Shown here: in pieces, positions 45,391-58,313 of the stretch | How the letters are laid out: the number at the start of each line of letters is the position of its first letter | Position numbering within the stretch: position 1 is the stretch's first letter | Source of the DNA: Primula veris | Taxonomy: Eukaryota > Streptophyta > Magnoliopsida > Ericales > Primulaceae | NCBI GenBank assembly: GCA_963682055.1 | Contig: OY821751.1 | Span: forward strand, 10,168,001 to 10,232,000 | Length of the DNA stretch: 64,000 nt | Direction: 5' to 3' | The notes under the pieces: generated by a model | Seen by the model: the letters and a program-made list of their open reading frames with translations, nothing else | Database searches by the model: none | What the model was told of the DNA's origin: nothing | Made by a program: the position numbers and the translations under genes

Positions 45391-46630
45391 TGAAAATTTT
45401 ATAGCAACAGAAAAATGCCCAGAAATCTTATTAAAATTGTGTACGATACTATTTAAAACTGTTATTATTTTACCCTTAATGTTTAATGTTTAGAAGCTTA
45501 TAGTGATGTTGAGCTTATCTTTCTGAAAGAATCGGTTCTTCTAACGTATTCCTAAAAAACGTCTTGCTTCTGGAAAGAGAATGGACTCTCTCTCACTAGA
45601 AAAACGTATTTATGAAATCAGTATTTTTCATAGTGATACGAAGCATGTTTATATAGGCTACGTTAGTCATCTGATAGGATGAATAGATAAAAGCTTATCC
45701 TAATCAGATTCGAAGTTAAACTCATCAACATGAATCTTTTCTTATCTGATTAATTTAGAGTACATTCCACTAAAAAACTCTAACTGAAATCTCTTTCATA
45801 TATTCCGAAACTTCTAAAAGATAATTCGTTTCATCTCATTATGTTTAAATCATCCCCACATAAAGATTAAACAAATACACACTTACCAATTTAAATCACT
45901 GACGATTTATACTTAGTAAGCATATTGTATTCCTTAATAAATATCACTTAACTTAATTAATGTATCAGATTAATAAATCCACCTGCAGGGTTTAATACAA
46001 AAATACGTATAAGCTTTTAAGGGGGTATCATCAATCCCATTACCGGGACATGGATTTCTTCATTTACTAATAAACACTATACTTAAAACGTCATCATCCA
46101 ACTCACTGAGTTTATGACTCGTAAAGAATCACATTCTTTTATGAATTAAAACGATTATCATTTCTCGTACATGATTAATTAATAAAATCAGAATTAAGAG
46201 TTTAAACATATTCTATGACCCAAGACATTAATTATTTTATCTAGTCAGTACAAAAATAATCACCTTGTTGCTGTCCTATTTAATACACTTAGAATGCACT
46301 AGCGTATAAGTTGGAATACTCCGTTCCTTGTAGTCAAAACAAATCTACTAATATTATACACTACAACTGTACCGATGGTATGTCCATTTCCAACTAAACT
46401 TGTAAACATTTTACTTATATTATATAAGAATCGATAGTCTAATCTTCCGTGTGTAACTCGTACTCTACACATTAGACTATCTACGAATTATAATATTAGA
46501 CACTTATTTGCGTATTAATAAATAAAACAAATAACACATTGCCAATATAAAATCTCATAAAATGTAACAACGTCTGATAAAAAAAATACTAAACCAAAAA
46601 CAACATGCCTTTTAATCGTATTTCCTAACA
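45391..46630 (-). repeat. Copia 3' LTR (1240 bp)
   Basis: TG...CA ends (TGAAAATT...CCTAACA on the plus strand). Aligns with 52373-53137 over its first ~765 bp. Confidence 0.88.
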
Positions 46631-46653
46631 ATCTCCCACTAAATAATTCAAAG

Positions 46654-49600
46654 TCATGTTGACATGCATCTCACTCCCATATTCTCCACATGCCTACCAA
46701 AAGTACTAGATGGTAGATTTTTGGTAAATGGATCAGCCAGGTTGTTTGCTGATGTGATCTTTGTCACCACTATATCACCTCTCTTCATAAACTCTCGTAT
46801 AAGATGATACTTTCTCTGAATGTGCTTGGCCTTCTTGTGTGTTCGGGACTCCTTCGCATTCACAATCGCCCCACTGTTATCACAATAAAGTGTTACGGGC
46901 AGTTGTGCTGAAGGTAATATCTCAAGATCTAAAAGAAATCTTCTTAGCCATACAGCCTCTTTGGCTGCCTCACCGGTAGCCACATACTCGGCCTCCATAG
47001 TGGAATCAGCAACACAATCTTGCTTGATACTCCTCCAACCAATGGATCCACCTCCTACGACAAATACATTTCCTGAGGTAGACTTTCTTGAGTCTCTATC
47101 AGCTTGGAAATCCGAGTCTGTATACCCGACTGGAGTAAGACTCCACGCACCGTAAACTAACATATAATCTCTAGTTCCTTTCAGATGCTTGATTATGTGT
47201 TTTACTGCAGTCCAATGTTCTCACCTTGGGTTAGACTGATATCTACTTACCATGCCTACGACATAACAGATGTCGGGTCTAGTACACATAATTGCATACA
47301 TGAGCCTTCCTACTGCCAAAGCGTAAGGAACTGCCTTCAATTTATCTTTCTCGATTTGCGTCTTAGGACACTGGTTGTTAGAAAGATGAATCCCATGTCT
47401 AAAAGGTAGAGAACCTTTCTTGGAATTCTTCATGCTGAAACGTGCAAGAATCTCGTCGATATAGGTAGCTTGTGATATGCCCAACATTCTTTACTTGCGA
47501 TCTCGCGTGAGCTTGATTACAACAATGTGACTGGCTTCTCCCAAGTCCTTCATTTCAAACTGACCGAGCAACCATACCTTTATGGATGACAACACTCCAA
47601 CATCGTTTCCAATGAGTAGTATATCATCCACATAAAGTATTAAGAACACAACGACACCTCCATCATGCTTCATGTAAACACATGACTCGTCATAACATTG
47701 ATTAAAACCATAAGAATTAATGGTTTGATCAAAACGAGTGTTCCAAGATTTACATGCCTGCTTAAGCCAATAAATGGACTTCTTAAGCTTGCACAACATG
47801 TGCTCTTGGCCATTTGCTATAAATCCATCTGGTTACACCATAAAGATGCTTTCATCAAGACTTCCATTAAGAAAAGCCGTCTTGACATCCATTTGCCAAA
47901 TTTCGTAATCAAAATGAGCTGCAATGGACAAGAGGATCTGAATAGACTTATGCATAGCTACCGACGAAAAAGTTTCCTCATAATCGATCCCTTATTTTTG
48001 AGTAAATCCTTTCGTAACAAGACTTGCCTTGAAGGTTTCCACCTTCCCGTCCACCCCTATCTTTTTCTTATAGACCCACTTACATCTGATGGGTTTATCC
48101 CTTCGGGTGGTTCTACAAGCTCACAGACTTGATTAAATATATAGATTCTATCTCTGAATTCATAGCCTTTTGCCGAAGATTTACATCTTTATCTTTCAGT
48201 GCATCCTTATAGTTAGTTTGTTCGGCATCCATTATCTCAGGGATTCTCTCGAAAGTCTCTCCCAATAATGTATACCTTACCGGTGGAGTAATAATTCTCC
48301 CACTAACATGTGACACTCCTAGAACCCTAGAATTATCTAATGGTATTGGTGTTGACTCGGTTCCTTGTCCTACTTCTTGTTCAATTATTGGATGTCTAGA
48401 ATTTGGTATAGGCAAGTCTCCCATAAGCTCTTCTAAGGCAATTCTACTTCTGGGTTTGTGGTTTGCTACAAAGTCTTCTTCTAAGAATCTGACATTAGTG
48501 CTAACTATTACCTTTCGACTCTCAGGACAATAGAATAAACCATCTTTCGTTCCTCTAGGTTACCCTACAAAGAAACCAAAATCTGTTCTTGCTTCCAACT
48601 TATCACATTTTCCTTTCAGCGCATGTGCTGGACTACCCCATATCCGAATATGCCGAAGACTAGGTTTTCGTCCAGTCCACAATTTAGTGGGAGTAGTTGG
48701 AACTGATTTAGATGGCACCAAGTTAAGAACATATACTGTCATTCCTAAGGCATGTCCCTAAAACGAATTAGGTAAATCTGAATAACCATGTTCACAAGAG
48801 TTCTGTTTCTTGTTTCTGCTACACCATTCTATAGTGGCATACCAGGTGCCGACAACTGTGATGTAATACATGCAGCTGATAAGTATTCTAGGAATTCCTC
48901 AAAGAGGTACGCACCACCACGATCAGATTGTAGTGTCTTGATACATTTTCATTGACGGTTCTCCACTTCTGCCTTAAATACTTTGAATTTCTCAAAGCAT
49001 TCAGACTTGTGGCGCATCAAGTAAATATATTCGTACCTTGAGTAATTATCAATAAAAGTGACAAAATACTCAAAACCTCCTCTAGCTTGGATATTCATAG
49101 GTCCACACAAATCAGAATGAATCAACTCTAGCATCTTTTTAACTCTATAACCTTTGGCCGAAAAGGGCCTCTTGGTCATCTTATCTTCTAAACAAGATTC
49201 ATAAACCTGAAGTACCTCCACTTCTAATGAGACTAAAGGCCCATCTTTGACCAGCCGTGAAATCTTATTTAGATTAATATGACCAAGGCGTAAGTGCCAA
49301 ATATACGTTTGATTCAATTCGGAAAACCTTTTCCTTTTATGAGGTAGATTAACAATATTATTAGATTTAGATAGTTGCAGTGCAGTCGAGGCATTATTAA
49401 TAATAAAAAGACCATTCATCAATGTAACAGAACATATAACTCGCTTGTTTAATTTAATAATAACTAATTTATTAAAATAAATTGAATATCCGTCTTTCAC
49501 TAAATTAGAATCTGGAATCAAATTTATTCTAATTGAAGGTACATAAGAGCATCCCTCAAAACTAATAGCCTATCATTACCAAACGAAATACTAATCGAGC

Positions 49601-49700
49601 CTACTGCAACATCCTGCACTCTAGTGCCATCTCCTAGATAAATGTAGATCTTTCCATCACGTAGGTGCCTGGTTATCTAAAACGCCTGCAATGAATTACA
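46654..49700 (-). pseudogene. Copia integrase-RT-RNase H pseudogene
   Basis: Read from high to low coordinates. Gag-pre-integrase and integrase core (49521-48949): YIWHLRLGHINLNKISRLVK, LELIHSDLCGPMNIQARGG, FVTFIDNYSRYEYIYLM. Integrase C-terminal part (48742-48560): PTKLWTGRKPSLRHIRIWGS. RT (48424-47491 and 47487-47221): KKSIYWLKQACKSWN and the catalytic LYVDDILLIGND, then MLGISQATYIDEILARFSMK. RNase H (47163-46654): GYTDSDFQADRDSRKSTSG, EAEYVATGEAAKEAVWLR and NNLADPFTK. Frames are interrupted between the blocks, so no polyprotein can be made. Confidence 0.9.
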
Positions 49701-50583
49701 AATATGATTAGTGGCTCCAGTATCTACATAATAAGTATCCGTAGATAAAACCGCTAAACATGTTTCAACCACAAGTGAAAAAGAGTTACCTACAACTTGT
49801 TTCCCTGCCACCCAGACAGGGCACTAAGGTTTCCAGTGATCAGTCTTTCTGCAAACAAAGCACTTGTCTTTGCACTTCTTTCCTTCAACTTTAGGAACTG
49901 CTACTTGTTTCTGAACTTTGTATTGCTTCTTATTGCCTTTCGGTTTAGAAATTTTACCCTTTTCAGCAACATAAGCAATGACTGGATTTTTCATGAGAGC
50001 CTCAGCCGCCTTGCCCTTTTAGCAAACTCGCCAAATTTAAGTTTGTTTTATTCATACTATAATTTAGGCTAAACTGTGTAAAAGAGCCAGGTAGAGAACT
50101 GAGTACCATATCGACCTTGGTTTCCCCATCAATATAACCTCCAAGAATCTCATGTTCATTCAAAAGACCCATCATCTTTACAACATGATCCTCGACAGGT
50201 GTACCCTCAGACATATGTGTGTTCACGAGCGTTTGCATAGCACCCAACCTTCCAGACTGACCTTGACTTCCAAACATTTCCTTGAGATTAAGTAAGATGT
50301 CGAAAGCAGTTCCATAGTGCTGATTTTGATGCTGCAAAACATTTGACATTGAAGCCAAAATGTAACACTTGGCCATCTCATCAGCCTTTTTCCATTTCTA
50401 GTAAGCCTGGGTTTCCTCTTTAGGAGCCCCGTCACCAGGAACAGCTGGGCAAAGCTAAGTAAGCACAAATTTTTGGTCCGCAAAAGTTAAAACAAGATCC
50501 AAGTTTCTTTTCCAATCGACATACTTTGAGCCAACAATTTTGTTTTCTTTTAGGTTTTGAGCTAGTGGGTTGAATGACGACAT
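49701..50583 (-). pseudogene. Copia gag, zinc knuckle and protease start
   Basis: The gag start is probably the ATG at 50581-50583 (MSSFNPLAQNLKENKIVG). Stops and frame changes interrupt it near 50400-50460, then it continues as MAKCYILASMSNVLQHQNQH and VKMMGLLNEHEILGGYIDGE. A CCHC knuckle (CFVCRKTDHWKP*C, with an internal stop) lies near 49830-49870. The protease active-site motif YYVDTGATNHIC is at about 49700-49735. Confidence 0.85.
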
Positions 50584-52372
50584 TTTAATCCTGAGAATTA
50601 TACATGTAAATAATTACATTTTGAGCAATTTAATTAACTTTGAATTCATAAATAAAAATAGAAATCCCTCAACTATTATTAAAAAGAATTCACCAACATT
50701 TCATTAACAGTAAAAATAGTTTGCTTCGATATGTAAGTTTTCAAATTACGTTACGTGTTATAAAAAAGATTAATTATGTTATCTAGACAATCAACATTGT
50801 CAAACAAAATCAATTAGTTGGATTACTTTGGTCCAATAAAAAATAGTAGAGGCTCGGATAGAGAGTATACTGTTAGTTATAGCAAAGTGTATACCATTAA
50901 TGACATTTATATCCATTGTATTATAATAAACCCCTTCGATGGGAAGGTGATATATTAATAACAATTAATAGAGATTGTACTTGATAATTCTTTAATTAAT
51001 TCAATCCGATGGGGAAAGTAATTAATTAAATCATCTACAAACCATTACTCCCTCCGTTCCTATTTAATTGTCCATTACGAAACTACGTGCAATTTTGACC
51101 GGCCAAGAACTTGTATCAAAATTGTCGGAATAAAAAATTTTAAAACTTGATAATATAGTTCAAATGTTAAATTTTATTATTAGATTTAAAAAAATTCATT
51201 CCGACAATTTTGATATAAGTTATAAGCCGATCAAAATTGCACGTAGTTTCGTAATGGACAATTAAATGGAAACGGAAGGAGTAATAGAGACCATGAGATT
51301 TAAATAAAATTCTCTCCACTTAGTATTTTAGAAAAATGAGGGTTTTACTTTTTATGATTTAAATATCAATTTTAGTAATTATCTAAATACACTTAACAAA
51401 TAAAGCATGCTTTTTATTATCTTGTTGATATGTACAAATTACTATGATAAATTAAATCACAACATTATCTTAAACAATATATTTTCTCCATGTTCTCCCA
51501 CTAAATAACTAGTAGCATGATAAAGATAAACATCATATGAATAAATAAGATAAACATCAGATGATAACATGAATAAGGTAATCATCACATGAACATAAAA
51601 AAGATAAACATCACATGATAACATGAAAATAATAAATAAAATATTCATTCGGTTATCATGATATTTATCTCTTCAAGTCTCCCACTTGCTTCATGACTCT
51701 TATTGCCTCAATAACTTCATATTTTCCACTTCGACGGGGTCAAGGGAGTTTCCCCCTTGGGTGTTCAACCTGAAAAATTACAGATTCTACAATTAAATTA
51801 ATAAAACTGAAAACAAAATACATATTACATACTTAGGGGGCAGAGCCCCCTTCAAGAAAAAAATAAAACACGAACCATATTGCATGCAATTTTCAATGTA
51901 AAAAAAAAAAAAAAAACAGCCTCTGCCCATATCTAATCCTCCTATGGGTTTAACATATTACATAATTGCTAGTACAATAACATCCTTTTTTTCCTATTCT
52001 GGGTTATTGATGTGAACGAATACATAATAAAATTTTTTACAGATTTTACAATTACATCAATAAAACGGAAAAACAAAATACATGCCTCCTTTACACATAT
52101 TAGGAGAAACACATGCATAATTAAAACTGATAAAACAATTACATGCCTCCTTTACACAATTAGGAGAAACACATGCATAATAACATCATTAAACATATGT
52201 ATGAACATAATTAAATAAACATACACAGCTGATCATGATAACCGAATAGATCTCTGCAAAACAAAGTTAGCATGTCTCATCTATCCTAAACATGCATATA
52301 TCTCAGTTTCATTGTGGAGAACATGGATAATAGTTAACGTACACATTATTTAACCTTGGCTCTAGTGCCAAT
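50584..52372 (-). other. Long copia leader with MITE and repeats
   Basis: 1.8 kb between the 5' LTR and gag, unusually long for copia. It contains the Stowaway MITE (51048-51281), repeats of AGATAAACATCA.ATGATAACATGAA type (51520-51630), a perfect hairpin GGGGGC-AGA-GCCCCC (51836-51850) and two ~59-bp-spaced copies of ACATGCCTCCTTTACACA...TTAGGAGAAACACATGCATAA (52080-52182). The primer site is next to 52372. Confidence 0.65.
51048..51281. mobile_element. Stowaway-type MITE (234 bp)
   Basis: Long terminal inverted repeats: CTCCCTCCGTTCCTATTTAA at the left pairs with TTAAATGGAAACGGAAGGAG at the right, extending about 60 bp (shared CCATTACGAAACTACGTGCA). TA flanks both ends (51046-51047, 51282-51283). 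It is nested in the copia leader, so it inserted after or with the copia element. Confidence 0.92.
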
Positions 52373-53137
52373 TGAAAATTTTATAGCATCGAAAAAGTGC
52401 CCAGAAAGCTTATTAAAATTGTTTACGATACTATTTAAAACTGTTATTATTTTACCCTTAATGTTTAGAAGAAGAATCAGGTCTTCTAACGTATTCCTAA
52501 AAAACGTCTGACTTCTTAAAATAGCATGGACTCTCTCTCACTAGAAAAACGTATTTATGAAATCTGTATTTTTCATAGTGATACGAAGCATGTTTATATA
52601 TGCTACGTTAGAGACCTGATAGGCTGAATAAATAAAAGCTTATCCAAATTAGATTCGAACTCAAACTCATCAACATGAATCTTTTCTTATATGATTAAGT
52701 TAGACTCCATTCCACTAAAGAAGTCTAACTGAAATCTCTTTCATATATTCTGAAACTTCTAAAAGATAATTCGTTCCATGTCATTATGTTTAAATCATCC
52801 CCACGTTAAGATTAAACAGATATCCACTTACAATTTATACTTAGTAAGCATATTGCATTACTTAATAAATACCACTTAACTTAATTAATGTATCGGATTA
52901 ATAAATCCACCTGCAGGGTTTGATACAAAAATACTTATAAGCTTTTAAGAGGTATCATCAATCCCATTACCGGGACATGGATTTCTTCATTAACTAATAA
53001 ACAGTATATTTAAAACGTCACCGTCCAACTCACTGAGTTTATGACTCGTAAAGAATCACATTTTTTTATAAATTAAAACGATTATCATTTCTCGTACATG
53101 ATTAATTAATAAAATCATAATTAAGAGTTTAAACATA
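52373..53137 (-). repeat. Truncated copia 5' LTR
   Basis: Matches 45391 to about 46200; homology ends at AGTTTAAACATATT. Sequence from 53138 to 53280 is unrelated and joins the EC1 block. Confidence 0.85.
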
Positions 53138-53426
53138 TTTTACGATATTCATTTCTCGTACACGATTATCATTTCTTGTACATGTTATTAACAACCACAC
53201 AAACACCCTCGTAGAAACATATGTATTTGTTAGCACAAGAATAAAGAGTTAAAATAAATGTGCGGAAAATGGTTAAAGGAGCTCGAGGATAATATTTATA
53301 TTTAAGAATATAGAGTACAAGTAAAAAACTAATTGCAAATAAGTACCCTTACTCATCAAAACAAAACATTAGTCTAAACATCTTTTTATTATTATTATTA
53401 CATGGTAAACCAAGTGTTTTGTATAT

Positions 53427-53834
53427 CTAAGGCTTGGCAGTGGGGGCTTGCGGAGGAGCATCTTTGGTAGTGGTAGCGGCATCACAATATCCTTGAAGAA
53501 CATCTCCTTCTTCGGCAGTGAACCCAAGGGATCCGAGCATAGAGGGCCAACAATGCTTCTGAATGACTCGAATAGCACTACAACACCCTTGTCCTAAATA
53601 AGTCTCTCCGTTCATGAAAAAAAGGACGACCTCGTCAGTGCATGAGTTGAACTGGAACAGCGAGTCCCAGCAGTTGGGTGAGTCAGGGCTGGGTTCATCA
53701 AGCTTTAACCTAGCTATGAGGCTCAAGAACTTTGAGCTCGACACTGGACCCATTGGACGGGCCAACACAGCCGAAGCGCTTAGCCATAAAAATATAATGG
53801 GCATAAGTAGAGCTTTAGCACTGGATTTAGGCAT
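53427..53834 (-). CDS. EC1: EC1-like egg cell-secreted protein, copy 2
   Basis: An intronless 135-residue ORF. The signal peptide spans residues 1-25 (LLMPIIFLWLSASAVLA). Six mature cysteines (55, 65, 84, 85, 95, 117) and both family signatures are intact: VVLFFMNGETYLGQGCC and HCWPSMLGSLGFTAEEG followed by GYCD. This is the canonical member of the pair; copy 1 lacks the Trp after the fifth cysteine and the NG. The N-terminal MPKS start is shared by both copies, supporting the start codon. Expected role: secretion by the egg cell to activate sperm for gamete fusion (known for EC1). Its TATA box is strong (53908-53917). Direct neighbours are copia elements, so expression may depend on short proximal sequence. 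Confidence 0.92.
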   Translation of the reverse strand: MPKSSAKALLMPIIFLWLSASAVLARPMGPVSSSKFLSLIARLKLDEPSPDSPNCWDSLFQFNSCTDEVVLFFMNGETYLGQGCCSAIRVIQKHCWPSMLGSLGFTAEEGDVLQGYCDAATTTKDAPPQAPTAKP

Positions 53835-53907
53835 CTTTTGTTCTTTTGTTTTCCAAAAGATTGAGATATTTGGAGGTGAGTGATGAAAATGATGTTAGGT
53901 TCATGTG

Positions 53908-53917
53908 TTTATATAGC
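53908..53917 (-). promoter_or_regulatory. TATA box of EC1 copy 2
   Basis: The minus strand reads CTATATAAAC about 75 bp upstream of the ATG, a consensus TATA box, followed by a short leader shared with copy 1. Confidence 0.6.
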
Positions 53918-53995
53918 TAGAGAGGCTACGGTTATGGTATATGAGGGGATCCCAAGTTTTTATGACTTGCAAAACTAAGGTTGGGAACCCAAGAG

Positions 53996-54405
53996 TTTGC
54001 ACTATATTGGTTGCAGTTAATTAATTACTTGTTACTCTGTATGTTATATATTTGTATAGGTATATACGCATGTACCTCTGTGTATAATATAATTAGTTGT
54101 ATGAATTAATTAGTACAAAATTGAAATTGAAATTGAAATTGAAATTTCCCAGCTTGTCAAAGGAAAAACATGATTTCTAGTGGTGGGAAATAAACCAAGA
54201 TGAGAAGATTCTGCCTTTTTCATCTTGGTTTAATTCGTATAGAGTCGTCAAAAAGAAAACACAATTATCACCCCAAAACACAGTGAAATAAATCAGAAGT
54301 ATGCGCTAAATCATAACATAAACAAATAGCTAGATTTATACATAATTGGGCAAACTGTTTACAAGAAATGAATTTTCTCAAATTGCAGGAACTAAATGTG
54401 CATAT
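53996..54405. other. Spacer with ATTGAA microsatellite
   Basis: Non-coding. Contains about 4.5 copies of ATTGAA at 54120-54146. Ends at the copia LTR boundary (54406). Confidence 0.6.
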
Positions 54406-55821
54406 TGTTGTTTTTCGTGTACGAAATAACAATTAAACAATAATTAAATGATTAAAAAGAATAAACAAAACCAGTGTAATCTTTATTAATTTCGAATTGG
54501 AATAGAAATTACTGATTACATGTAGGTACTGAATAGTAATTAAAGCAAACGTTATCAGATTATTATCAATTAATAATCTGATGTACTGAATTGCAATAAA
54601 TAGAAACTGCCGGACTGAAAAGTATAAACATAACAGCCGGACTGTTCTGATTGAAATTGAAATAACAGGATTGAATTGAAACTATTCTAATTACTGAATT
54701 AAATTACAGAAATGAAATTACAGAATTAAACAGTACTTTAAATAAATTACAGAAAGGTACAAACAGAATATAAAGGCTACAACTAAGTACAGCAAATTAA
54801 AATACTGAATTAAAAAGACAGAAATGTAAATTGCAGAATTTAAATACTGAATTAAAAGAAAACAGAATGTAAATTAAAGACGAGGCGACTGTTAGACAGT
54901 CTGCCATTAGCAGATATTCGTCCAACCACCTTAGTGTTTCTGGTTGCGTTGGCGCTTCGATCCCAAGATACAACGTCTCGAATGACTCGCCGGAAACTGG
55001 CTACGAGTCAAGGTCGATCTGTTGGTGGGTGGTTCTCTCTGGTTCTAATATGCTATGAGGAAAAAATATATGTTGTTTTAGAGAGATTTTCGTGTGTTTA
55101 GAATGTGAGGGGATGGCTGCCTCTTATAGAGTATTCTGAAACCGCAACCATTATTGTGGTTATTTAATTCTGTGAGTTACATCCCCAGAATCCGCCTCTA
55201 TTACTGCTGTAGTTTCAAATTTGCTGTAACTCTAGGGACTGCTCTTGTAAATATACAAAAGTCCCTTTTTCAGTTTAGTACAAGACACAAGACCCAAGAC
55301 CCGAGACATTCCCTAAATCCCAAATCCCAAATCCCAAATCCCAAATCCCAAATCTCAAATCTCAAATCCCGCGACCCGTGGCCCGCGGCCCACGTCCCGT
55401 GACCCGAGGCCCGATGCCCGAGTCCCGAGCGAGCACGCGCGTGTGTGGTACACACTAACCCACTCATGGGTATGTGGACTTGATAGTTTAACAAATACAT
55501 GGGATGGACTTGTATTTATAGTGTAAAAATCACTCATGATTTCACAATGTGGGATAACCCTCATGGTTTAAATCCATTTCTTTTTCCATTTTCCAGCATT
55601 GACTTTATTACCTCTTTCGAGTACCAACATTCGAGTCCAATTATCATTCACACCCATTCTCCGAATAGGTCATGCGATATACCGTTGCGAAGCTCATCGC
55701 ACGAGCTACTCAAACGCTTTGAGTACGGCTTCAGAAAATCTGAGTTGTCACATCGAATAATGACTCAAAGATGGTCCCTGACCACTCGGAACAACCATGT
55801 TATAAAACATGTTTTTCAACA
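54406..55821 (-). repeat. Copia 3' LTR (1416 bp) with heptamer minisatellite
   Basis: Its middle (about 55283-55437) is a period-7 array: CCCAAAT-like units passing into CCCG(A/T)G-like units. The other LTR (59190-59215) holds only a short GC-rich stretch at this place, so the array expanded after insertion or was lost there. Confidence 0.85.
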
Positions 55822-56257
55822 ATCACCCACATGAATGCAATTGGCTCGAAAGCCCATGTCCTAAATGCAAATCAAGAGAACCGCAAAAGTTTACTGCCTA
55901 AGGTCAGGTAGCACGTGCCTTGAACCTGCCGTAGCGGAGTACCACCCAGAATACTGCTATTAGGTAGCTTTAAAGCCTTGAACCATTAAGCTTTGTGTAT
56001 CCCAGAATGGCACCCGCACAGTGCCCTCTCTACCCACGTACTAAGCCCTTTAGTTGTTGTCCATATTTGGTCTGGACTGCCTTGGCAACTTCAACTGAGT
56101 GCTCTAGTGAATTAGCCCAAGCTCATCACATGGTACCGGCCTTACACGCTCGTTATAGGTGTTCCAAGTCGAAAGTGTCCTGACTCACTTTACTCGACCG
56201 TCAAGTTACTTGGATCATTAAGAGCCTCAAGCTCACCCTTACAATGGTACATGTCTA

Positions 56258-58313
56258 TCACTCTGTCATTGCGGAAATGGGCTGGGAATTCCGGGTTCCC
56301 GAGTGCTTTGTTCGGTTGCCCTCACAGTTCAGTTTCCCTTTGAACCTATCAGGAAATATTCCTTTTAGGTTGGGTTGCCTATAGGGGGCCACCAATTTAA
56401 TGGCCTTTAATCCCATTCCGTTCGATGACGTCTCGACTCCTACTTGAGTCAAGCCTTTTGTTAATGGTTCCGCTATATTTTTCTTTGATCTCACAAAATC
56501 TAAGGATACCACCCCATTGGATAACAATTCCCTTACGGATTTATGTCTCCGACGTATATGTCGAGACTTTCCATTATACATATGATCCTGAGCCCGTGCA
56601 ATAGCTGATTGACTATCACAATGCATGTTTATTGCGGGAACAGGTTTTGGCCACATTGGAATTCCTTCCAAAAGACTTCTCAACCAGTCTACCTCTTCGT
56701 TTGCTAAGTCTAACGCTATGAATTCAGATTCCATAGTTGACCTTGCAATACACGTCTGTTTGGAGGATCTCCAAGACACAGCAGCTCCTTCCATTATAAA
56801 CACATATCCACTTATGGACCTTGTGCTATTGGAGTCTGATATCCAGTTGGCATCTGAGTACCCTTATAGTACCGCTGGATATCTGGTATAGTGCAGCCCG
56901 TAATCGGCTGAAAACCTCATATATCTGAGAAGTTTCATTATGGCCTTCCAGTGTTTCTCATTCGGATTGCTGGTGTACTTGCTCAGTCTACTCACTAAGT
57001 TTGCTATGTCTGGTCTAGTGCAATTCATTATATACATGAGACTGCCTATGACTCGAGAGAACTCCAATTGATTTACACTCTTACCGAAATTCTTTTTCAG
57101 GTTACAGTTGAACTCAATTGGGGTTCTAGACATCGCCTTACTGCCCTTGTCAAACTTGTCTAATACTTGTTTAACATAGTGACTTTGTGACAAGGCATAC
57201 CCCTCTGATGTTTTGGTAATCTTCATACCAAGTATTACATCAGCTATACCCAGATCCTTCATATCGAAGTGTTGTGACAACATTTTCTTTGTGGAGCTGA
57301 TTCTATCAGTACTCCCTATTATGATCATGTCATCCACATAGAGACAGACTACGACACAGTCTCTTCCACTTCTTTTAGAGTATACACATTTATCGCACTC
57401 ATTAATGCGAAAACCGTTTGATAGCATAATTCTATCAAACTTCTCGTGTCATTGCTTTGGCGCTTGTTTGAGTCCATATAGAGACTTTACAAGTTTGCAC
57501 ACTTGGTGCTCTTTACCAGGAACTACAAACCCTTCTGGTTGTTCCATGTAAATCTCTTCTTCCAGTTCTCCATTTAGAAACGCCGTCTTTACATCCATTT
57601 GATGTATTTCCATATCAAACAAAGCTGCGAGAGCAATGACGATTCGGATAGACGTTTTTCTGGAGACAGGAGCATACGTGTCAAAATAATCGACACTTTC
57701 AGTTTGCCTGAAGCCTTTTACTACAAGTCTCGCCTTGTATTTCTCAATCGTGCCATCAACCCTTAACTTCCTCTTGAAGATCCACTTGTGACCTAGGGGC
57801 TTACATCATGTCGGAAGTTCCACTAGTTCCCAAGTGTGGTTTTGCATGATTGATTCAATCTCATTTTGAATGGCTTCTTCCCAATATTGGGAATCCGGTG
57901 TTGACATAGCTTGTTTATATGTCACCGGTTCGCCTTCAACCATGAAGGTTAAGAAATCAGGTCCAAAGGAAGTTTCCTTCCTTGCCCTTTTGCTACGCCG
58001 AGGTTGTTTCTCTTCCTCTGTCGGTTCACTTGCCCCCACATTTCCTTCACTGTTCAACTCTTGAGTTGGTACAAATGTAGGTAATTTTCGGGGAAAGATA
58101 TCTTCAAAGAAAGAGGCCTCTCGGCTTTCCATATACGTATCTACGTGCACATCGGGATTGTCCGACTTGTGTACGAGAAACCGATATGCACTACTATTAT
58201 GTGCATATCCGATGAACACACGGTCCACCGTTTTAGGACCAATTCTCATCCTCTTAGGAGTGGGAACTAGGACCTTTGCGAGACAACCCCAAACCCGCAG
58301 GTTCTTATAACTG
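56258..58313 (-). pseudogene. Copia integrase-end, RT and RNase H pseudogene
   Basis: The integrase C-terminal region starts abruptly at the LTR junction (NLRVWGCLAKVLVPTPKRM, then KTVDRVFIGYAHNSSAYRFL). The linker is rich in Pro/Glu with PRRSKRARKE. RT: YKQAMSTPDSQYWEEAIQNE, GTIEKYKARLVVKGFRQTES, HQMDVKTAFLNGELEEEIYM, the catalytic [12 protein letters not shown] and RNase H with [20 protein letters not shown] and [12 protein letters not shown]. At least two nonsense changes are visible: TGA for Gly after VELPT (about 57809) and TGA for Trp in KQ*HEKFD (about 57450). Non-functional. Confidence 0.9.

Larger units (their letters stand above)
45391..53137 (-). mobile_element. Ty1/copia element, 5' LTR truncated
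   Basis: Minus orientation. The 3' LTR is 45391-46630 (1240 bp; in sense TGTTAGGAAATACG to GCTATAAAATTTTCA). The 5' LTR begins at 52373 with the same plus-strand TGAAAATTTTATAGCA but its homology stops at about 53137, so about 475 bp including the promoter end are lost. In order: gag, zinc knuckle, protease, integrase, RT, RNase H. A purine tract (AGTGGGAGAT) abuts the 3' LTR, and TGGCACTAGAGCC follows the 5' LTR as primer site. Coding is broken by many stops. The LTRs differ by several percent. Confidence 0.9.
53280..53995 (-). repeat. EC1 duplication block, copy 2
   Basis: Inverted homolog of 7944-8660, including coding region, promoter-proximal and 3' flanks. Confidence 0.85.
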
